From contig NC_134017.1 of the NCBI RefSeq assembly GCF_040712315.1, positions 56,480,636 to 56,544,635 of the forward strand: a DNA stretch of 64,000 bases, in the 5' to 3' direction. This DNA is from Castanea sativa (taxonomy: Eukaryota > Streptophyta > Magnoliopsida > Fagales > Fagaceae). The notes beneath the pieces are model-generated. The model ran no database searches. It was not told where the DNA came from and worked only from the letters and a program-made list of their open reading frames with translations. Shown one piece after another: positions 23,150 through 35,391 of the stretch. The number at the start of each line of letters is the position of its first letter. The first letter of the stretch is position 1. Position numbers and translations under genes: made by a program.

Positions 23150-25710
23150 TGTTTACTTGTCCTTGATTTAATTCTTTCAATTATTTGTGGACATTTTTTT
23201 TCTTTTTCTTTTTGGTTGTTTTATTTTCTTAGGTTGTTTTGATTATTCAAAAATCCAAAAATATTGAAAATTTTCAAAAAGACAAAAATATTTTATTTTG
23301 CGTCTAGATTTATTTATCTGAGAATTACATGAATTATAATATCTTATTCTTGATTTAGAACATGCTTGACATTGTGGAGAAACTTGAATAGTTTGTGTTA
23401 TATAAGTGCTAAGCTATTTCTAATTTTGTGTGAGCATGTACGAGTTTGTACATGCACTCATGGGTTAATTAAGAAATTGATATTTCTTGTTTGTGTACCC
23501 TCTATAGCTTAGTTTTGCACTTTCATGTATTGCATTTGCATTTTTAAACATTTAGCATATTGTGTGCTTTTTAGTTTTGGTCATCAATTTTTTTTAAACC
23601 AAAAAAAAAAATTATTTCTTTTGTATTACACATCATGGATATGTAATTGAGGTTGGCCATATTATATTTACATAACATGTTTATGTACCTTGTTTAGCTT
23701 GGATGAGCTTATTTTATTGCACTTTACTAGTTTGAGCTTTGTAGTGCATGTTGTGTGGGAAGATGTTTATAGTTTTTGATCACTTAGTCTTGATCTTGAA
23801 ATCACATGCCTTTGATTGTCGGACTTGATCTTAATGAAAAAAGCATAAATAACCATTTCACCACTGTTTACTAACCAATCATGAACACTTTAGTGCATAT
23901 CATATGATTTTGTGCTCGAGAAAGTGTAGCACATGCACAAAAAGAGCATAAGGTGTAGCCTCGGTTTAATTGCTAAAATTGGTGTGTACATTATTGGACT
24001 ATAATTAAATCAGTCAAATAAAATTGGTGTGTACATTATCCTGGATTTTTTCTTAATAAGTTTCTGATTAAATAAAATTGGTGTGTACATTATGAGGCAA
24101 ATCAAGAAACTTACATGATTGCAAGTTTGTTTTTCAGGAGATGTGGGAGTTATATGATGTAACTCTTTAAGGGATAGTCTCTTTTAAATTTATGTGATGG
24201 ATTTTGTAGAAATTGTGTTTGATTACTATCTACATATCACCACACATGTATCTTAAGCTTTTGCTAGTTGCACACACAACACAAGTTAGTCTTTGTTAAA
24301 CTTAGTACATGATATTGTGTGTGATCTTGTTATGGCCATCCAAGATTATGTTTTCTATGGTGTTTGATACAAAATATGTTCATTGATTGTTTTTTGAGGA
24401 CAAAAAGTGTGAAAATCTTGTTTTTGGAAGATCTGGGCTGAATAAAAGTGTTTTTGAAAAAATTTTGATCTCATACTTATGCATTTCATTCATAAAATAC
24501 AATGCTTTGAGGAGTTTCTGCAAAAAAATTGCTCTGTTTTTCAAAAATTTGATTTTTTCAAATTTTCAATTGATCGAAACTGTCTCTCGACCGATCGAAA
24601 ACGCATTAAAATTTTTGGTTAGCTTCTACTTGGCTCGATTGGTATTCGATCGATGCTCGATTGATCGAAACTGAAAAGTTTTCAGTTTTTAAGTATTTGA
24701 CCATATTTTTTTTCATGCATCATTTGTGTTTAGGATTCACATGCATTGCATTATTTTCTGTATCCATCTTGCAGTTTTACAATCATATCTCTCATTTTTT
24801 TCACACATACCATGCATACACTTTGCTAAATTGGGTACTCAACTTAATTTAAAAATTGATTGATTAATTTTGAGTCATTTGTACATTTTAGTATATGCTA
24901 TTTTTTTCTTGTGTGAACTACAGAAAAATTTTTTCTTAAGAGATAATCAATTTTTTAAGAGATAATCAATTTCTTAAGAGATAATTTTAGTATAAATATT
25001 TTTTTGGATAATCAATGTGAAAATATTTTCTCTACTCATGCAACTGTTTATGAGTCACATAGTGTCAAGTTTGCATATATTGAAAGAGATAATATTTTTC
25101 TTCATTTGAATCCTCAATTTTTTTTAGTTTGGTTTGTGTCTTTTTATTTTTCCCCACGACCTATATTTTCCCCAAAACTGTTTTTCCCAAACTTGTTTTG
25201 TTTTTCCTATTTTTATAGGGGGAGAAGCTTGTTTTTAACCTTTAGGGGTGAGTTGTCTCTACTTTCTATAGAGTTGAATTGTTTTGTTTTCCCTTAATTC
25301 TCTATTTTCTCTTGACCTTTGTTGTGTATGTTTACTCTTTGATTGAGTTGTCTTTGTCAATACGTGACAAAATGGGGGAGAAATAGTTGAAATGTGGGAA
25401 TCCTGTTTGTTTTGTTTAAGGGGAGTTGAAATTGTTTTTGAAATGGGAGAAAATAATTTTTTTTTTTTTGATGTATCTAACTTAGGAGGAGAGTTAGTTT
25501 GCATATTTGTTGTTTTACTGTTTTTTTGTCTTTCTTCCACACATGTGTTTATGTATTTGTTAAGTGTTACAGGAATATACATGTTGATTCAGTCGTGCTG
25601 CTGTCTACACTTGCAACTGATGGATAGTAGTTAGGTTTAATTTGTTATATTGGGCTGTTTATATGTAAACTTTGAGCATTTTGTTGTGTTTGTGTTTTGT
25701 CACGGATTGT
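23150..25710 (+). other. Noncoding internal region of element C
   Basis: About 2.5 kb without a credible ORF where pol would be expected. It matches the 3' noncoding region of element B (reverse complement), including three copies of AAATTGGTGTGTACATTAT at 23,973-24,095 and CGATCGATGCTCGATTGATCG-like motifs near 24,580-24,670. The extra PF20167-like ORF of B is absent here. Element C is therefore a structurally non-autonomous form that kept gag and cis-acting sequence. Confidence 0.7.
23973..24095 (+). repeat. Three copies of a 19-bp motif in element C
   Basis: AAATTGGTGTGTACATTAT occurs three times with irregular spacers. The same triplet arrangement appears in reverse complement in element B near 9650-9765, so the motif has been kept in both partners. 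Confidence 0.8.
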
Positions 25711-25723
25711 CAAAGGGGGAGTT
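25711..25723 (+). other. Polypurine tract of element C
   Basis: CAAAGGGGGAGTT abuts the 3' LTR. Confidence 0.8.
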
Positions 25724-26630
25724 TGTTAGGTTCTAAGACCGTTAGGTTTAAATGTATTAGAACACTAATTTGTAATGTTGGTAAACCATGATCAAAATGT
25801 TTTAGTCTTGTTTAGACTACTCAAAGTATGTGTCTTTTATGTAAAGTTGGAATCGAGTTGCTGCAGAATTTACTGTGCAATTCTGCCTGGCTCGATCGAT
25901 CGAGAATTAGACTCAACCGATCAAAAGTCGTGCAGATGTGCAGATTTTTCCAACTCAGCCCAAGCATATTAAGGATTAGGGTTTCTGATCTACTTCTCCC
26001 ACTATAGAAAAGAAACCCTAAGCATGTTTTTAAAGGCTTCTAAAGGAGAGAAGAGAGTGCCTCTTTTTGTACCTAAGGTTTGTACCCAAAAACTCTCTAG
26101 AGTCTTTGTTGTTGTTGTTGCTGTGTATGTGAATCTCTTGTGAGATCTAAAGGTGTTTGCCTTCACATATACTTAGGGTTATCAAGAATCAAGATTATGT
26201 CAGGAACTTGATGATAATTCAGTTGCTGCATTCAAGAGCTTAAAGATATACAAGCGGGAGTGCTTGTGCTTGCTGGGAATCCAAGAAAGAAGTAGTCCGT
26301 GGACTCGGAGCTGTCACATGGTCATGGTAGTAAGTTTCCTACTCGAGGTAGCAATAGGATGTTAGTGGTCTAAGTCGCTATTGTGTAAACTTCAATTCTT
26401 TCATAGTAGATTCTGTTTTACCTTCAGGATAGCTAGGTTAAATCATCCCCAGGATTTTTACCGGTTTGGTTTTCCTAAGTCATCATATCATTGTGTTCTT
26501 TATATTTTCCCTACTTTGCATGTTATGATTGTTATTGTTTTAACCTAGATCTGAATAAAAAACCTATTTATTCACTTAGTTAATTAATTAGGTTAAATAA
26601 TCTAGTTTTACAGTGGTCTAAAAATGTACA
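25724..26630 (+). repeat. 3' LTR of Copia element C
   Basis: 907 bp, matching 21,217-22,127. The TATA box of the 5' copy is altered here (CTATAGAAAAG near 26,003). Confidence 0.92.
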
Positions 26631-26635
26631 ATCTT
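26631..26635. repeat. Target-site duplication ATCTT, right copy (element C)
   Basis: Partner of 21,212-21,216. Confidence 0.92.
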
Positions 26636-27643
26636 AATCTGATTGTACCCTGAAAATCCATCCATAAATGATAGCAAAGCATAACCTACGGTATTGTCAA
26701 TTAGGATGTCTATATGAGGCAAAGGAAAGTCGTCTTTTGAGCTGGCCTTATTCAGATCTTCAAAATCTACACACATTTTGACCTTCCCATCCTACTTTGG
26801 TACTAGAACCACATTAGCTAACTATTCTGGATAGTTGACCACCCTCAGGAATCCTGCATTTTACTGTTTCTCCACTTCTTCCTTGATCTTGAGAGTCCAT
26901 TCTACCTTCATTCTTCTCAACTTCTGCTTGACCGGCTTCATGGTTGGATCTATTGGAATGTAATGTTGTAAAATATCTGTATCAATCCCAGGCATGTCTT
27001 TATACGACCAGGCAAAGACCTCTTTGAACTCTATCAAGAGTGCCACTAATGTGTCTTTCTCTGAAATGGTTAGAGTACTGCCCACTTGTATCATTTTAGG
27101 TTCATCATCAATTCCCAAGTTAATGGGTTAGGTTTCTTCTTTTATGGGTTCTAGGTGTCCATGTTTTAATTCCTTATTATTAAGAGTTTCTTTACCAATT
27201 TCATAAATAAAAACATTCAAAGCCAACAAATAAGCGGAATCAGAAATCATATTAAAAGGAAAAGAGTTCTCAACAGACTCAATAGACTTAACAAAATCAG
27301 ACTCGACTGGAAAACTATCACAAACAGACTTAACAGGAATAGAAATACTAGCAGAAATAGACTCAATAGGGATAGAAACAATCTTCTTGACAAGGGTGAC
27401 TGGCTTGACGGTCTTGATCTTCTTGGTAAGAGTGACTGACTTGACAATCTTGATCTTCTTCAAGGAGTCCTCTAAGGCGGCTCCCTCCCATGCCCAGTTC
27501 TTCAACTCAATTGTGGCTTCAATGATGGCAGGCATCTCCCAGTGAGTTCCTTCATCCCTCAGCATCGGTACCGTGGGATCTTCATCGATGTAGTCCATGC
27601 CATCATCATCAATCTCCATATATGTGGGCTTGTCAGTCCCCAA
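26636..27643 (-). pseudogene. Gypsy reverse transcriptase (N-terminal part) and preceding linker
   Basis: Frame 26,861-27,118 contains EVFAWSYKDMPGID and a YIPIDPTMKPVKQKLRRM block, the usual start of Tat/Gypsy RT. Between 26,636 and 26,860 the RT fingers/palm can be read (KMCVDFEDLNKAS and LLSFMDGFSGYNQI), with two stops. Frame 27,128-27,643 is an acidic and then low-complexity linker between protease and RT (repeated SIPIES/KIKTVKPVTL units). The RT continues at 21,213 beyond element C. Confidence 0.85.
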
Positions 27644-27832
27644 ATGTGGGGTTTAAAGTGTCTCCCCCCTTTATGATTTGGACAATTTTTGTTGGGTCGT
27701 TCAGGTCAGTGTCTTGGGGTTTGAAGTGTCTTCCCCCATTTGTGGATATTGGGCCATTCGATTGGGATTCAAAGTGTCTCCCCCCATTTGTAGGTATTGG
27801 GTTGTTTGATTGGGGTTTGAAGTGTCTTATAG
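27644..27832. repeat. Tandem repeat, about 55 bp unit, in the Gypsy element
   Basis: Three to four units share GGGTTTGAAGTGTCTCCCCC, CATTTGTGGATATTGGG and TTTGATTG-like segments. They lie where the coding region upstream of pol would be expected and replace gag-protease sequence. Confidence 0.7.
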
Positions 27833-29057
27833 TCGAATATGGGATTGCGATGTTGCAGCAGCGGAGTATCTTCTATGCTTACAAGCTTTAGTACCGTAAT
27901 GGGAGTGATGGGCTTGGAACTAGAGCTACTAGCTTGAGTGTTGGGCTTAGGTTCTCTTTACAGCCTTCCTTCAGATCTCGACCAAATTCTCCCCTAATGA
28001 CAGGCTTGGTCAGGTTAATCAAAACTAAGTCCCCATCCACATCAATCAATCAACCAAACAAACAAACAAACACACACAACATGCAATGCAATTTTAACTA
28101 GGATCGACCTAAGGGTAGGTTCTAAGTCATTACATTGTTGTTTCATTGTTTCCCATAGCTAAGACATTACACCTTCCAACTTGTAATGTAATGAACATTA
28201 CGTTGGTCCGAACGGCATGGTTTGTCCTTTACAGTCAACAAGAAATGATCCAATAACTTTGGGCTATGAGTTGGTGAGTTCGCCACTAGATACCCGAATC
28301 TAATGAAGATCGGTGAAGGCTTTTAGGTTGAAATTCTTCGAGGCTTTAGAGACTTGAATCGTTGAGCTTCAAGGATTTGGGGTTTGTTGAAGTTTATGAA
28401 GGCTTTCTAGCTTGATTCCATTAGAACTTCTTTGAATGTTCTTCGTATGTTCTTGAGGCAAAATTTCTCTAGAGTTTTGACGTCTTAGAAAAATTGTGTA
28501 GAATGAGAGGAGGTATGCCCTTTATTTATAGTGGTTTCAAAGGATAAGTCCCACTTGGGATTGACCTCCTAGTAGATAATTATCTCTATTTTTTATTTAT
28601 TTTTTAATAACGATAATGATAACTATTATCATTCCAATTTAATTGAGATATTTATCTTATTTAATTAGGACAATTATCATCTTAAATGACACATGTCAAC
28701 ACTTGATTTATCTAATTTAATGACATATTAATCTAGAATTCGTCACCAAATTTTGATGTGACATTTTATGATTGGCTTAAAATTTTGCCTCCTACAATCA
28801 CAACATTAATTCATATATAAAAATTTTTGTTCAACCATGAAAGAACAAAAAGCACCCACACACATCATGAATTCCACACGATAGACCTACATAAGCCTCA
28901 TATGATCTCTTAAGAAACTTTTGGGAAAATAAAAATTAGGCTTTTCTTGATAATTAAAAAAAATGTTACAGTCTTCTCAATGCATATTACTAATCATTGA
29001 AATAAAACCAAAACAACCACTAAAGAAATGCATAGCCAAAGTTAACCATTAGCCTCA
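27833..29057. other. Possible 5' LTR/leader of the Gypsy element, then intergenic
   Basis: On the minus strand a CTATAAATAAAGG TATA-like box lies at about 28,518-28,531, so this stretch may contain the Gypsy promoter/LTR reading leftward. I found no second copy and no primer site, so this is a weak inference. A CAAACAAACAAACAAACACA simple repeat lies near 28,056-28,078. Nothing else is recognised up to the CACTA element. Confidence 0.35.
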
Positions 29058-29060
29058 TAA
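29058..29060. repeat. Target-site duplication TAA, left copy (CACTA)
   Basis: TAA abuts CACTACAAAA; the partner is at 49,915-49,917. Confidence 0.85.
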
Positions 29061-29480
29061 CACTACAAAACACGCAGGTCTTAGGCCGCGTTTTTTTTCA
29101 GCCACGTTTGCAAAAATGCGGCCTAAGACCCTAGTTGGGCCGCGTTTCTGAGAAACACACCCACAACACTTGATTTATGGCCGCATGTGTTGAACGCAGC
29201 CCAAGCCCAAGTCTGTAGCTGTGTTTTTTGGTTCTCCAGCCGTGTTTTTCTGGAATGGGCTGAAGCCACGTTCTTAAAACTCGACTTCAGACCCATCTGA
29301 AATTTTTTTTTTTTTTAATATATGTCTTAAAGCCGCGTTTTAAAAACGCGGCTCTAGGTCTGTCTTAAAGCCGCGTTTATTGAAAAACGTGGCCATAGTC
29401 ACCCCTGAAGCTGCATTTTTTAAACGCGACTTCAAGAATCCCTGAAGCTGCGTTTTAAAAAATGGGGCTAAAAACCCTAC
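29061..29480. repeat. Left terminal and subterminal repeats of the CACTA element
   Basis: The terminus CACTACAAAA is followed by at least ten copies of a GCCGCGTTTTT motif and its complement AAAAACGCGGC, with variants, in both orientations. In En/Spm such repeats are the binding sites of the small transposon protein TNPA that assembles the ends; that role here is inferred by family. Confidence 0.9.
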
Positions 29481-29518
29481 TATAAATTAGAAAGAAAAAA
29501 TCTCCTTACCAAAAAAAA

Positions 29519-29797
29519 GCCCTTGCTCTGTCTAAGCCCTTCGAACCCAATTCCCTCAAAACCCAAACCAAACCACTCTCGGTCACCTCTGAGCTCGCCA
29601 CCATCCCAGTCCTCTCCTTCATCGGCAGCAAAATCGATGAGACCCAACTCGAACTCAAGTCCACCCCACCCAACACCGCCCGCTCCGTCATTCACCAAAG
29701 CATCGTCACTGACCTCCAGACCAAGCGCCGCGGCACCGCCTCCACCCTCACCCGCACTGAAGTCCGAGGCGGCGGCAAAAAGCCTTACCCTCAAAAA
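29519..29797 (+). pseudogene. Captured fragment of plastid ribosomal protein uL4 (RPL4)
   Basis: A frame of about 93 codons without ATG. It contains SVTSELATIPVLSFIG, then LELKSTPPNTARSVIHQSIV, then TDLQTKRRGTASTLTR and EVRGGGKKPYPQK. This is the N-terminal part of bacterial-type uL4 in its plant chloroplast form, including the conserved RRGTASTLTR and GGGKKPYPQK rRNA-contact region; the transit peptide start is missing. The base composition (GC-rich, C-rich third positions) differs sharply from the AT-rich neighbourhood. It lies just inside the left subterminal repeats. The real gene encodes a subunit of the 50S plastid ribosome; this piece could at most be transcribed as part of the transposon. 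Confidence 0.88.
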
Positions 29798-31562
29798 AAT
29801 AAAATAAAAACCCCTAAGGCACCGAATCTCCACCACCGATCGTACACACTGGCACTGCCTTGGGTCTCTCCCTCTCTCTCTCCAACTCTCAATCTCACTC
29901 AAGACACTGACAAGGCCGACTAACAGTAAGTTTTTTAAATTGATTGTTTTGATTTTTGTTTTAGGGTTTCCATTTTTGTTTTAGGGTTTCGATTTTTGGT
30001 TTAGGGTTTTGATTTTAGGTTTAGGGTTTCGATTTTGTGATTGTAAGGTTTCGATTTTGTGATTGTAAGGTTGAGATTTTACGTTTAGGGTTATGATTTT
30101 AGGTTTAGGGTTTCAATTTTGGGTTTAGGGTTTCGACTAACAGTAAATTTTTTCTAATCTGGGTCTCGCTCCCCTGAGGGATTCTCCACGAGGGTATTCT
30201 GTTCCTGCACCACTGAAGTCGCAGACAAGATTGCTTCTAGTGCTTCCTTTTCTCCATGAGGGTATGTTTCATTTTTTTTTTTTAATTTCTTCTGTATTTT
30301 GGTGATTGGTCACTGATTGTTCAGTTTCTTATGCAAATCGGTTAGTTAAGTTTATAAAAGTTTGTCATTGATTGTACTATCCATCCCTAAAATTTGTGCC
30401 AATCACTTTTGTTTTTGGTCGATTTGGTTTGTAAACCTTAAAGACAGTGCCTTTGATTGAGATTCTGTATTGAATTTGATAGTATGGGGTTTATAAGTTG
30501 CTGAAACAGATGCGAGAATTTTAATTTTTCTTCTCCAAATGATAGATTTAGGTATTTGGTTAATTATATTTTTATTGTGGTTTCCAGAAAAATGAAGTAA
30601 CTTTTAGATTTTGGGTTTTTGTTCTATGTGAGAATCCTATTTGGGCCGACTGGTTTATTTACGTGCAGCTTATGTAGTTTTCTCAATGTTTTTTCTCTGG
30701 CTTTGTCTTATTGCCCGTCTTTACTTAATGGAAATTTGGACTCGTTCACTGTAATCCACTATTGTAATTCTTTAAAGAATTGAATGATCTCCAGTAGATC
30801 TGTAAGACCAGTTTGATAATTTAACTTCTACTGTTATCAAACAGTTTGATCTCATTGAACACAAGTCAACTTGTTTTTGTCCCCTACCTTTCAATTTTTA
30901 TTTTAGGAAGAAAATTTTGCAGTTCACGATTTTGACTTTCTAAGATAGGAATATACTAACATTGATCCTAATGTCTTCTTGACAATTAAAATTAAATCAC
31001 ATCCAAAAAAAATTAAATCATAACAAATACGAATTATAAAGTTTGATCACAAAGATGCTTGTGTTTTATGCATTAATTTTTCGATTAGGCAAGTATGAGT
31101 AACGCTAGAGATACAATTATTTTTACTTTCTTTTTAGAATTACCTTGTAATTAGAGCTATATCACATGCATGATCTAAATTTATCACTAATACCACTTTT
31201 ATAATGCAAAAATTACAATAAAACCACATCTTTAGTTGTGAAAAGTATTGTGTTATTAGATCTATGGGGCAAGTATTAGCCACAAAGTTTTATATATATA
31301 TATATGAATTATGCATTTTTCAGTCTGGCAAGTATGAGTAACAAAGTCTAGTCATAAAATGCCATAATACATACATTTTTCTGGTTTTTTATTACTAATG
31401 TAAGTGGTTACACTTGATTCTCTTTTATATTAAGCATCGATGGGTAGGATTGTTTAATGCTTTATTTTTTTTTTCAATACTCAAGATATTCAATGATAAA
31501 AGATGTTATCATTTGAGCTCATTGGAACAAACCCTAATGCCTTTTTTTCGATAAATGTTGTT

Positions 31563-31579
31563 GGGGGGGGGGGGGGGGG
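31563..31579 (+). repeat. Run of 17 G
   Basis: An uninterrupted G run in AT-rich surroundings. It may be a true homopolymer or a base-calling artefact. Confidence 0.8.
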
Positions 31580-34094
31580 TTGTGTAACAAAATGCTCATG
31601 TATTAGGCATTTTCAGTCACTGTTTAAAAAGTAAGTTACCAAGCTTATTGGTGTACCTATGGTCGGCTAAGAATAGGACACATATGCTTTATCCGAGTGA
31701 AAATTGTAGCAAAGTATTGGCTTTTTTATTCAACCACTGAGTTACTCTTACATATATAAGAAGTAAAAAAAAAAAAAAGGTGTTACTTTTCATATCAAAG
31801 AATCACCATTTTGCTTTATCATTCAATAATAGAGATTTGTTGGTGTCTCTTCAAATGATCCGAAAGGGGACAGAAAGATAGACATACGGGACAGTAGTTG
31901 ATGCGCATAAAAAAAATTTACAATCTTCTACATAACAGTTAAGCTGGTATATTATTATTGAAATAACATCATTTTCATATAAAATAAACATTAACACATT
32001 TTTTATTATACACCAATTATATAATAAGCCGGGTTTCATTTTCTTTCGTTTTGTGATGTGGCGTTGGCTTCAATCATTTTTCTAAGGACCCATTTTGATT
32101 TTTTTTTTTTTTTTCAGGTTTTGAACTGAAGAGCTGTGCTCCTCTGCCTGCACTGAGTTCTCTCTACGTGTGTAACAGTGTAAGTCATCCATTCATCCTT
32201 CTCTTTGTTGGGTTTTTTTTTTCTTCTTCATTTCCCTTGTCTTAGTCTCTGATTTTTACAACTTTTAGGAACAACCCTTTTCATATTGATGAAAAATAAC
32301 TACTTTGGATCTGATGGGTTGGTGGGGTTTTGTGTTTTCTAGCATGCAAACAGGGACTAATGGGTTTGTGTTGTTAGTGTCTGTTTTTCTGAGCATTATT
32401 TTAGTTTTTTTTTTTCATTTGGGTTCTTGTTGCAAAATTGTATATAACAAAACAGATTGTAGAAATGTTGGATCTCAATTAGTATGATTGCTGGATTCTG
32501 TTTTGAGTATTTTCCTTGGTGTAAATGTCTAGTTTTGGTCGGTAATAAAATTACTTATCAACAAATTTTGGTTGCAAATTTTTTTTTTAAGTTCTGCTTT
32601 ACCATATAATTGTTTAATTTAAAATCTCCTCATTTTTTTGATCTTCCACCTTTTTCTCTATCTTTTTCCTTCTCAATTGATAGTTTGCTATATGTTTCTA
32701 AAATTTGTTTCTATGCTTTGATCAAACTCAATTACTTTCTCTATTAATTCATTCTCTTTTGGAATTGGGAAAAACCAAAAAAAAAAAAAAAAAAAGGACT
32801 GGGCATCACTGCTTTTTTTCCCTTTTATCAATTCCGATTTTTTTTTTCTTCATATCATTGAAAAAAACAAACACTATAGAGTTTTTTTTTTTTTCATGTT
32901 ATTCTCTGTGTCTGTGACTCTATTCTTATGTATCTCTTTGTCAAAACTCAAAAGATCACTTTGTTTGTTTGATGGGGCAAAAGGGTATTTCTTAGAATGG
33001 ACTTTGATTTTCATGAATGAAAGTCTTCTATGATATTTTGAGCAACTGTTAGATTAGTAATTGACAACATAAATTTTTATTTTTAAAAATTGAAACAATT
33101 GCATGTTAATATATTATTATCCCCAAGCTATATTCAAATGTTAAAATGAGCTTGTTTCAAATTAATTTTCTGTAAACAAAATTCTCAAGAATAAACCAAA
33201 CTCAGTAAATAATATTTCTAAGGATCTTGTCAAATTCCTAATTTGTCTCTGTAATAGATGCTATTAATGAGATTATTAGTAATTTCATTCAATGAGATTT
33301 TTCTGTAATTTCATACATTTTTCTTTTTAATCATTTTGGTGCAAATATGCTAGCTTCTGCGGGTGCTGGGGCTGCCACTTCGCCAGACCCGCCCCCCCTC
33401 CAGTGAGTTCAATAGTGATAGGAGGTAGAGACCCTCAAGGTTTGGCGCCCATACAATAATTAAGGTTGTCTCCAAAATTTCCCAATCTAAATGCTTTATT
33501 CATGTTTATACACAGTTTCAAGTTTGTGAATTGAAAAATAAATATAATAATTTGATGGGGTATATTAGACTAAAATTTTTTATTTGTTATGATGTGGCAG
33601 CCTTACGAATCTATGGCTGTGATCTCATCCAAGAAAGTGGCATCTTGCTTAAACTGTATCTTGTTTTGCGAAACGTGTGGGTTAGTCTCTGCATATTGAT
33701 GTACATTTCAGTACTTTGGTTGAAACCAAAATGATTATATAACATATAGTGTTATATATATAGCAACAAGCTAGCCAACAACTCAAGAACTCTCGTAACT
33801 CAAACAAAAGTACCCCACTAACATTCACTATGGTTGAATGATTATAAACTTTCTAAACTGATGCCAGACCCAACATGTTGCAGCCCAAACCATTGGCACA
33901 GACCATTCTAGGTGACATGTGAGGTTTTATTTTTATTTTTAATCTGTTCCTTTTTTTAAGTGCATGGATTGATATATAAAACTAGAAGCTTAAGAAAAGT
34001 TTATTTTACTGTTAAGATTTTATTTATTTATTATTTTTAACGGTGTACATTGTGACCTTTGTAATTAAGTGATGTTTAATTGGAACAATGTAGG

Positions 34095-34097
<3 letters not shown>

Positions 34098-34171
<74 letters not shown>
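34098..34171 (+). repeat. Compound microsatellite (CT)n(AT)n
   Basis: A CT dinucleotide run with one interruption passes directly into an AT run. Confidence 0.95.
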
Positions 34172-34174
<3 letters not shown>

Positions 34175-35345
34175 TCAACAAAAGGAAAATGCAAATCAAT
34201 TAAGATATTCTAAGTGAATTAGTTTATTCTGCCTACAAAAATAAGGAAAAAAAATGGGCAAACTTAATTGGTTCACAACCTAGCTAACTGCACAGTCCTT
34301 TTGAGTTGAACTTGATTTCAGGCTAATTATATAGCTAGGTGAATCAATCTTTCTAATATAAGTAACCCTAGGTTGATTTGTGAACATGTATACTATATTT
34401 AGTTAAAATTAATAAACAAGGTGTCACTAATTAATGTTTTATCCAAAAAAAGGTTTTTTTTTTTTTAATTTTATAGATTAACAACAATTTATACTATAGA
34501 ATTAATCACGGACTAAAGGAATGTAAATTTTAATTTATCACTCCATTACAGTTAATCATGCAAAAACTTTTGAGCAGCATATGGTATATTATTAAATATC
34601 AAGGAGATACAGGGGTCCCTTAGAACTATTCAAAGTACTAAAATATTGGTACACCTTTATATTCAATTATGCAAACTGGACCCAACATATGAGACTCTCA
34701 GTCTTTGCTTGTGATTTTGCTTACACGATTGAATCTTTAATTTGTCTGCATTCTAAAATTATTGGACGCTAATTGTTATGTTTTAGATGGAAATTTGCAA
34801 GCAGTCTAATTTGATTTATATCAACATTTTTGTGTGCTTTGCTAGTCACTCAAAGTTCGTACAAGAAAAAGCTGTAAAGCAAAGCAAAGCAAATATTGGA
34901 ACATATTGATGAACACGTAAAGATTCATATGTTGCAGAATAAAAATGAATCTTTGACTGGAACCTTTTTTTTTTTTAAATGTGATGATCTTATATAGAAT
35001 CAATAATGCAAGATTTTTGGTCAATGAATAGGGTTTGTTCAGAAATTAGCAAAAAACTAATATAGTGTGCTTTGCTTTGGTTAAAGGTTTGTCACCTATA
35101 GGGCTATGGCATTTCATGACCTTCTTTTCTCTAAATTAAGAGCAAGTAATTGGTAGGGAAAGAAAGAACTTTTAGAAATTTTGGATTTATGGAAGGCAAC
35201 AAAATTTTCTGCATGAATGTGTTGATATATAAAGAGGTTAAGGCCTAGAAGATTGATAAAAATCACAACTTTCCTCTAATTAAATAATCGCCACTAGTGG
35301 AAAGATGAAATGAGATTTGTTAATGGAATATCCTTAAGGTTTTTA

Positions 35346-35390
<45 letters not shown>

Positions 35391-35391
35391 C
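35346..35391 (+). repeat. Trinucleotide microsatellite (TTA)n
   Basis: About 15 uninterrupted ATT/TTA units. Confidence 0.95.

Larger units (their letters stand above)
21217..26630 (+). mobile_element. Copia element C: full-length, gag-only, nested in Gypsy RT
   Basis: This 5,414-bp element is flanked by the 5-bp duplication ATCTT (21,212-21,216 and 26,631-26,635). Its order is 5' LTR (21,217-22,127), iMet-type primer site, gag with zinc knuckles, a long noncoding region, polypurine tract and 3' LTR (25,724-26,630). No protease, integrase, reverse transcriptase or RNase H is present. LTRs, leader and noncoding region match element B, so C is a pol-less member of the same family. Removing C restores a continuous Gypsy reverse transcriptase reading frame across the site, which confirms the boundaries. 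Confidence 0.93.
16491..28040 (-). mobile_element. Ty3/Gypsy element of Tat type, minus strand, split by Copia element C
   Basis: Pol reads leftward: protease-RT linker and RT start (26,636-27,643), RT remainder and first RNase H (20,347-21,213), a second archaeal-type RNase H (19,753-20,205) and integrase with C-terminal domain (18,466-19,737). The second RNase H is the mark of the Tat lineage (Ogre/Retand relatives). An antisense ORF lies beyond integrase at 16,491-17,779. Gag and protease are not recognisable, and no LTR pair was found, so the limits are approximate. Stops and frameshifts are frequent. Confidence 0.8.

Noticed and set aside
25004..25297. 97-codon plus-strand frame in element C as a possible env-like gene
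   Set aside because: Composition follows the T-rich noncoding region. No signal peptide plus domain pattern, and element B has no equivalent frame.
27247..27447. Leu/Ser-rich minus-strand frame suggesting a membrane protein
   Set aside because: It is another frame of the low-complexity protease-RT linker of the Gypsy element.
29480..29902. 140-codon minus-strand open frame
   Set aside because: It is the antisense shadow of the GC-rich uL4 fragment; the plus strand gives the recognisable protein.
31563..31579. 17-base G run as a possible G-quadruplex or regulatory site
   Set aside because: A homopolymer in decayed transposon DNA; could be a sequencing artefact, and nothing around it supports a function.
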